Assembly: GCA_038751365.1 (NCBI GenBank)
Contig: JBCDGH010000008.1
Span: 1-39,098, forward strand
Reading direction: 5' to 3'
DNA length: 39,098 nucleotides
Source of the DNA: JBCDGH01 sp038751365
Lineage (GTDB): Bacteria; Patescibacteriota; JACMRA01
The notes beneath the pieces were generated by a model. The model was given only the letters and a program-made list of their open reading frames with translations. It searched no databases and was not told the DNA's origin. The position numbers and the translations under genes were made by a program. Within the stretch, counting starts at the first letter, position 1. Each line of letters begins with the position of its first letter. This document shows, piece after piece, positions 38,896 to 39,098 of the stretch.

Positions 38896-39098
38896 TTAGC
38901 TTAAAGGTTTTGACCACGTTTCTCCTCCGTCATTAGTGTAAAGTGCCGAGTTTGAAACAGAGTTTGTAATTGGATCTTTCTGACTAATGTTAATGATTAA
39001 TCTTTGATCATTTATTCTATCAACCTTGTTAATATAAATATATAAAGAACTACTATAAATTTCTATGTTATTTATAAATATAGATGATTTATTAATAC
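38896..39098 (-). CDS. C-terminal fragment of Asp-box (BNR) protein, cut by window edge
   Basis: Open frame of 67 codons running from the right edge to the TAA at 38898-38896. The end reads SALYTNDGGETWSKPLS, an Asp-box (S/T-x-D-x-G-x-T-W) as found in sialidase-like beta-propellers and other secreted proteins. The rest (SIFINNIEIYSSSLYIYINK) is beta-rich. The gene is convergent with trmL-like. Only the last repeat is visible, so function cannot be given. Confidence 0.65.
   Translation of the reverse strand, partial: INKSSIFINNIEIYSSSLYIYINKVDRINDQRLIINISQKDPITNSVSNSALYTNDGGETWSKPLS

Noticed and set aside
1..39098. UGA recoding as in some CPR lineages
   Set aside because: TGA terminates the SWIM and AI-2E genes at natural ends, and tryptophan is written TGG throughout.
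1..39098. CRISPR arrays, insertion sequences, prophage genes
   Set aside because: No regularly spaced repeats, transposase or phage proteins were seen; the only tandem repeat is the two-copy 44-nt unit in the leader at 20364-20460.

Overview
The window is an AT-rich, densely packed bacterial chromosome segment using the standard stop code (TGA is a real stop at 14814-14816 and 38371-38373). Genes are short, intergenic gaps are small, and many proteins are envelope-associated with no assignable family. tRNA genes encode CCA. Most starts lack a Shine-Dalgarno (SD) sequence and instead have a -35/-10 promoter ending 6-9 nt before ATG. Together with the gene set this suggests a small-genome bacterium of the Candidate Phyla Radiation (Patescibacteria). 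That placement is an inference from style and gene content, not a phylogenetic result.

Layout. 1-1287: left-edge HTH/EgtD-like methyltransferase (cut by the window) divergent from a small ORF and an XRE regulator. 1277-3673: MscS channel and UDP-glucose dehydrogenase. 3951-4966: membrane-anchored YgjP-type metallopeptidase and a 61-aa protein with the best promoter in the window. 5035-9208, all minus: tRNA-dihydrouridine synthase, membrane protein, GNAT, MazG-type hydrolase, and a desaturase with a small overlapping partner. 9311-12030: GT4 and GT39/PMT-like glycosyltransferases. 12039-13586: uppP and frr. 13668-19574: SWIM protein, polyprenyl-phosphate sugar transferase, LytR-CpsA-Psr protein, DUF6434/SAP-like protein, membrane-anchored extracellular protein. 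19670-21331: secreted beta-rich protein with an unusual long leader, then an RsuA/RluB pseudouridine synthase. 21395-24402: small membrane protein, peroxiredoxin, Hsp20, large surface protein. 24403-24818: a gene-free gap holding a candidate orphan structured RNA. 24819-27064: PepF, a small membrane protein, tRNA-Ala and tRNA-Lys with a CCA-ended hairpin between them. 27231-30678: lysozyme-like wall protein, GatD-type amidotransferase, EF-Tu. 30744-32920: excalibur-domain protein and two membrane proteins. 32923-38889: M1 aminopeptidase, CTP synthase, AI-2E permease, SpoU methylase. Right edge: Asp-box protein fragment.

How the genes fit together. Many serve a Gram-positive-like envelope: sugar nucleotide supply (ugd), lipid-linked sugar initiation (14875-16323), glycosyl transfer (9311-12030), undecaprenyl-phosphate recycling (uppP), transfer to the wall (LCP protein), peptidoglycan amidation and hydrolysis (gatD, lysozyme-like), plus surface proteins and peptidases. 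The rest are translation and nucleotide housekeeping genes (tuf, frr, dus, rluB-like, trmL-like, pyrG, tRNAs).

The most interesting non-coding signals are: a terminator-ended structured RNA at 24601-24739 with a perfect 9-nt SD but no ORF; a leader at 20294-20524 carrying a duplicated 44-nt element; a 37-nt CCA-ended hairpin between the tRNAs; promoter modules shared between 2235-2274 and 31606-31724; and divergent gene pairs whose -35 boxes overlap on one TTGACAA.
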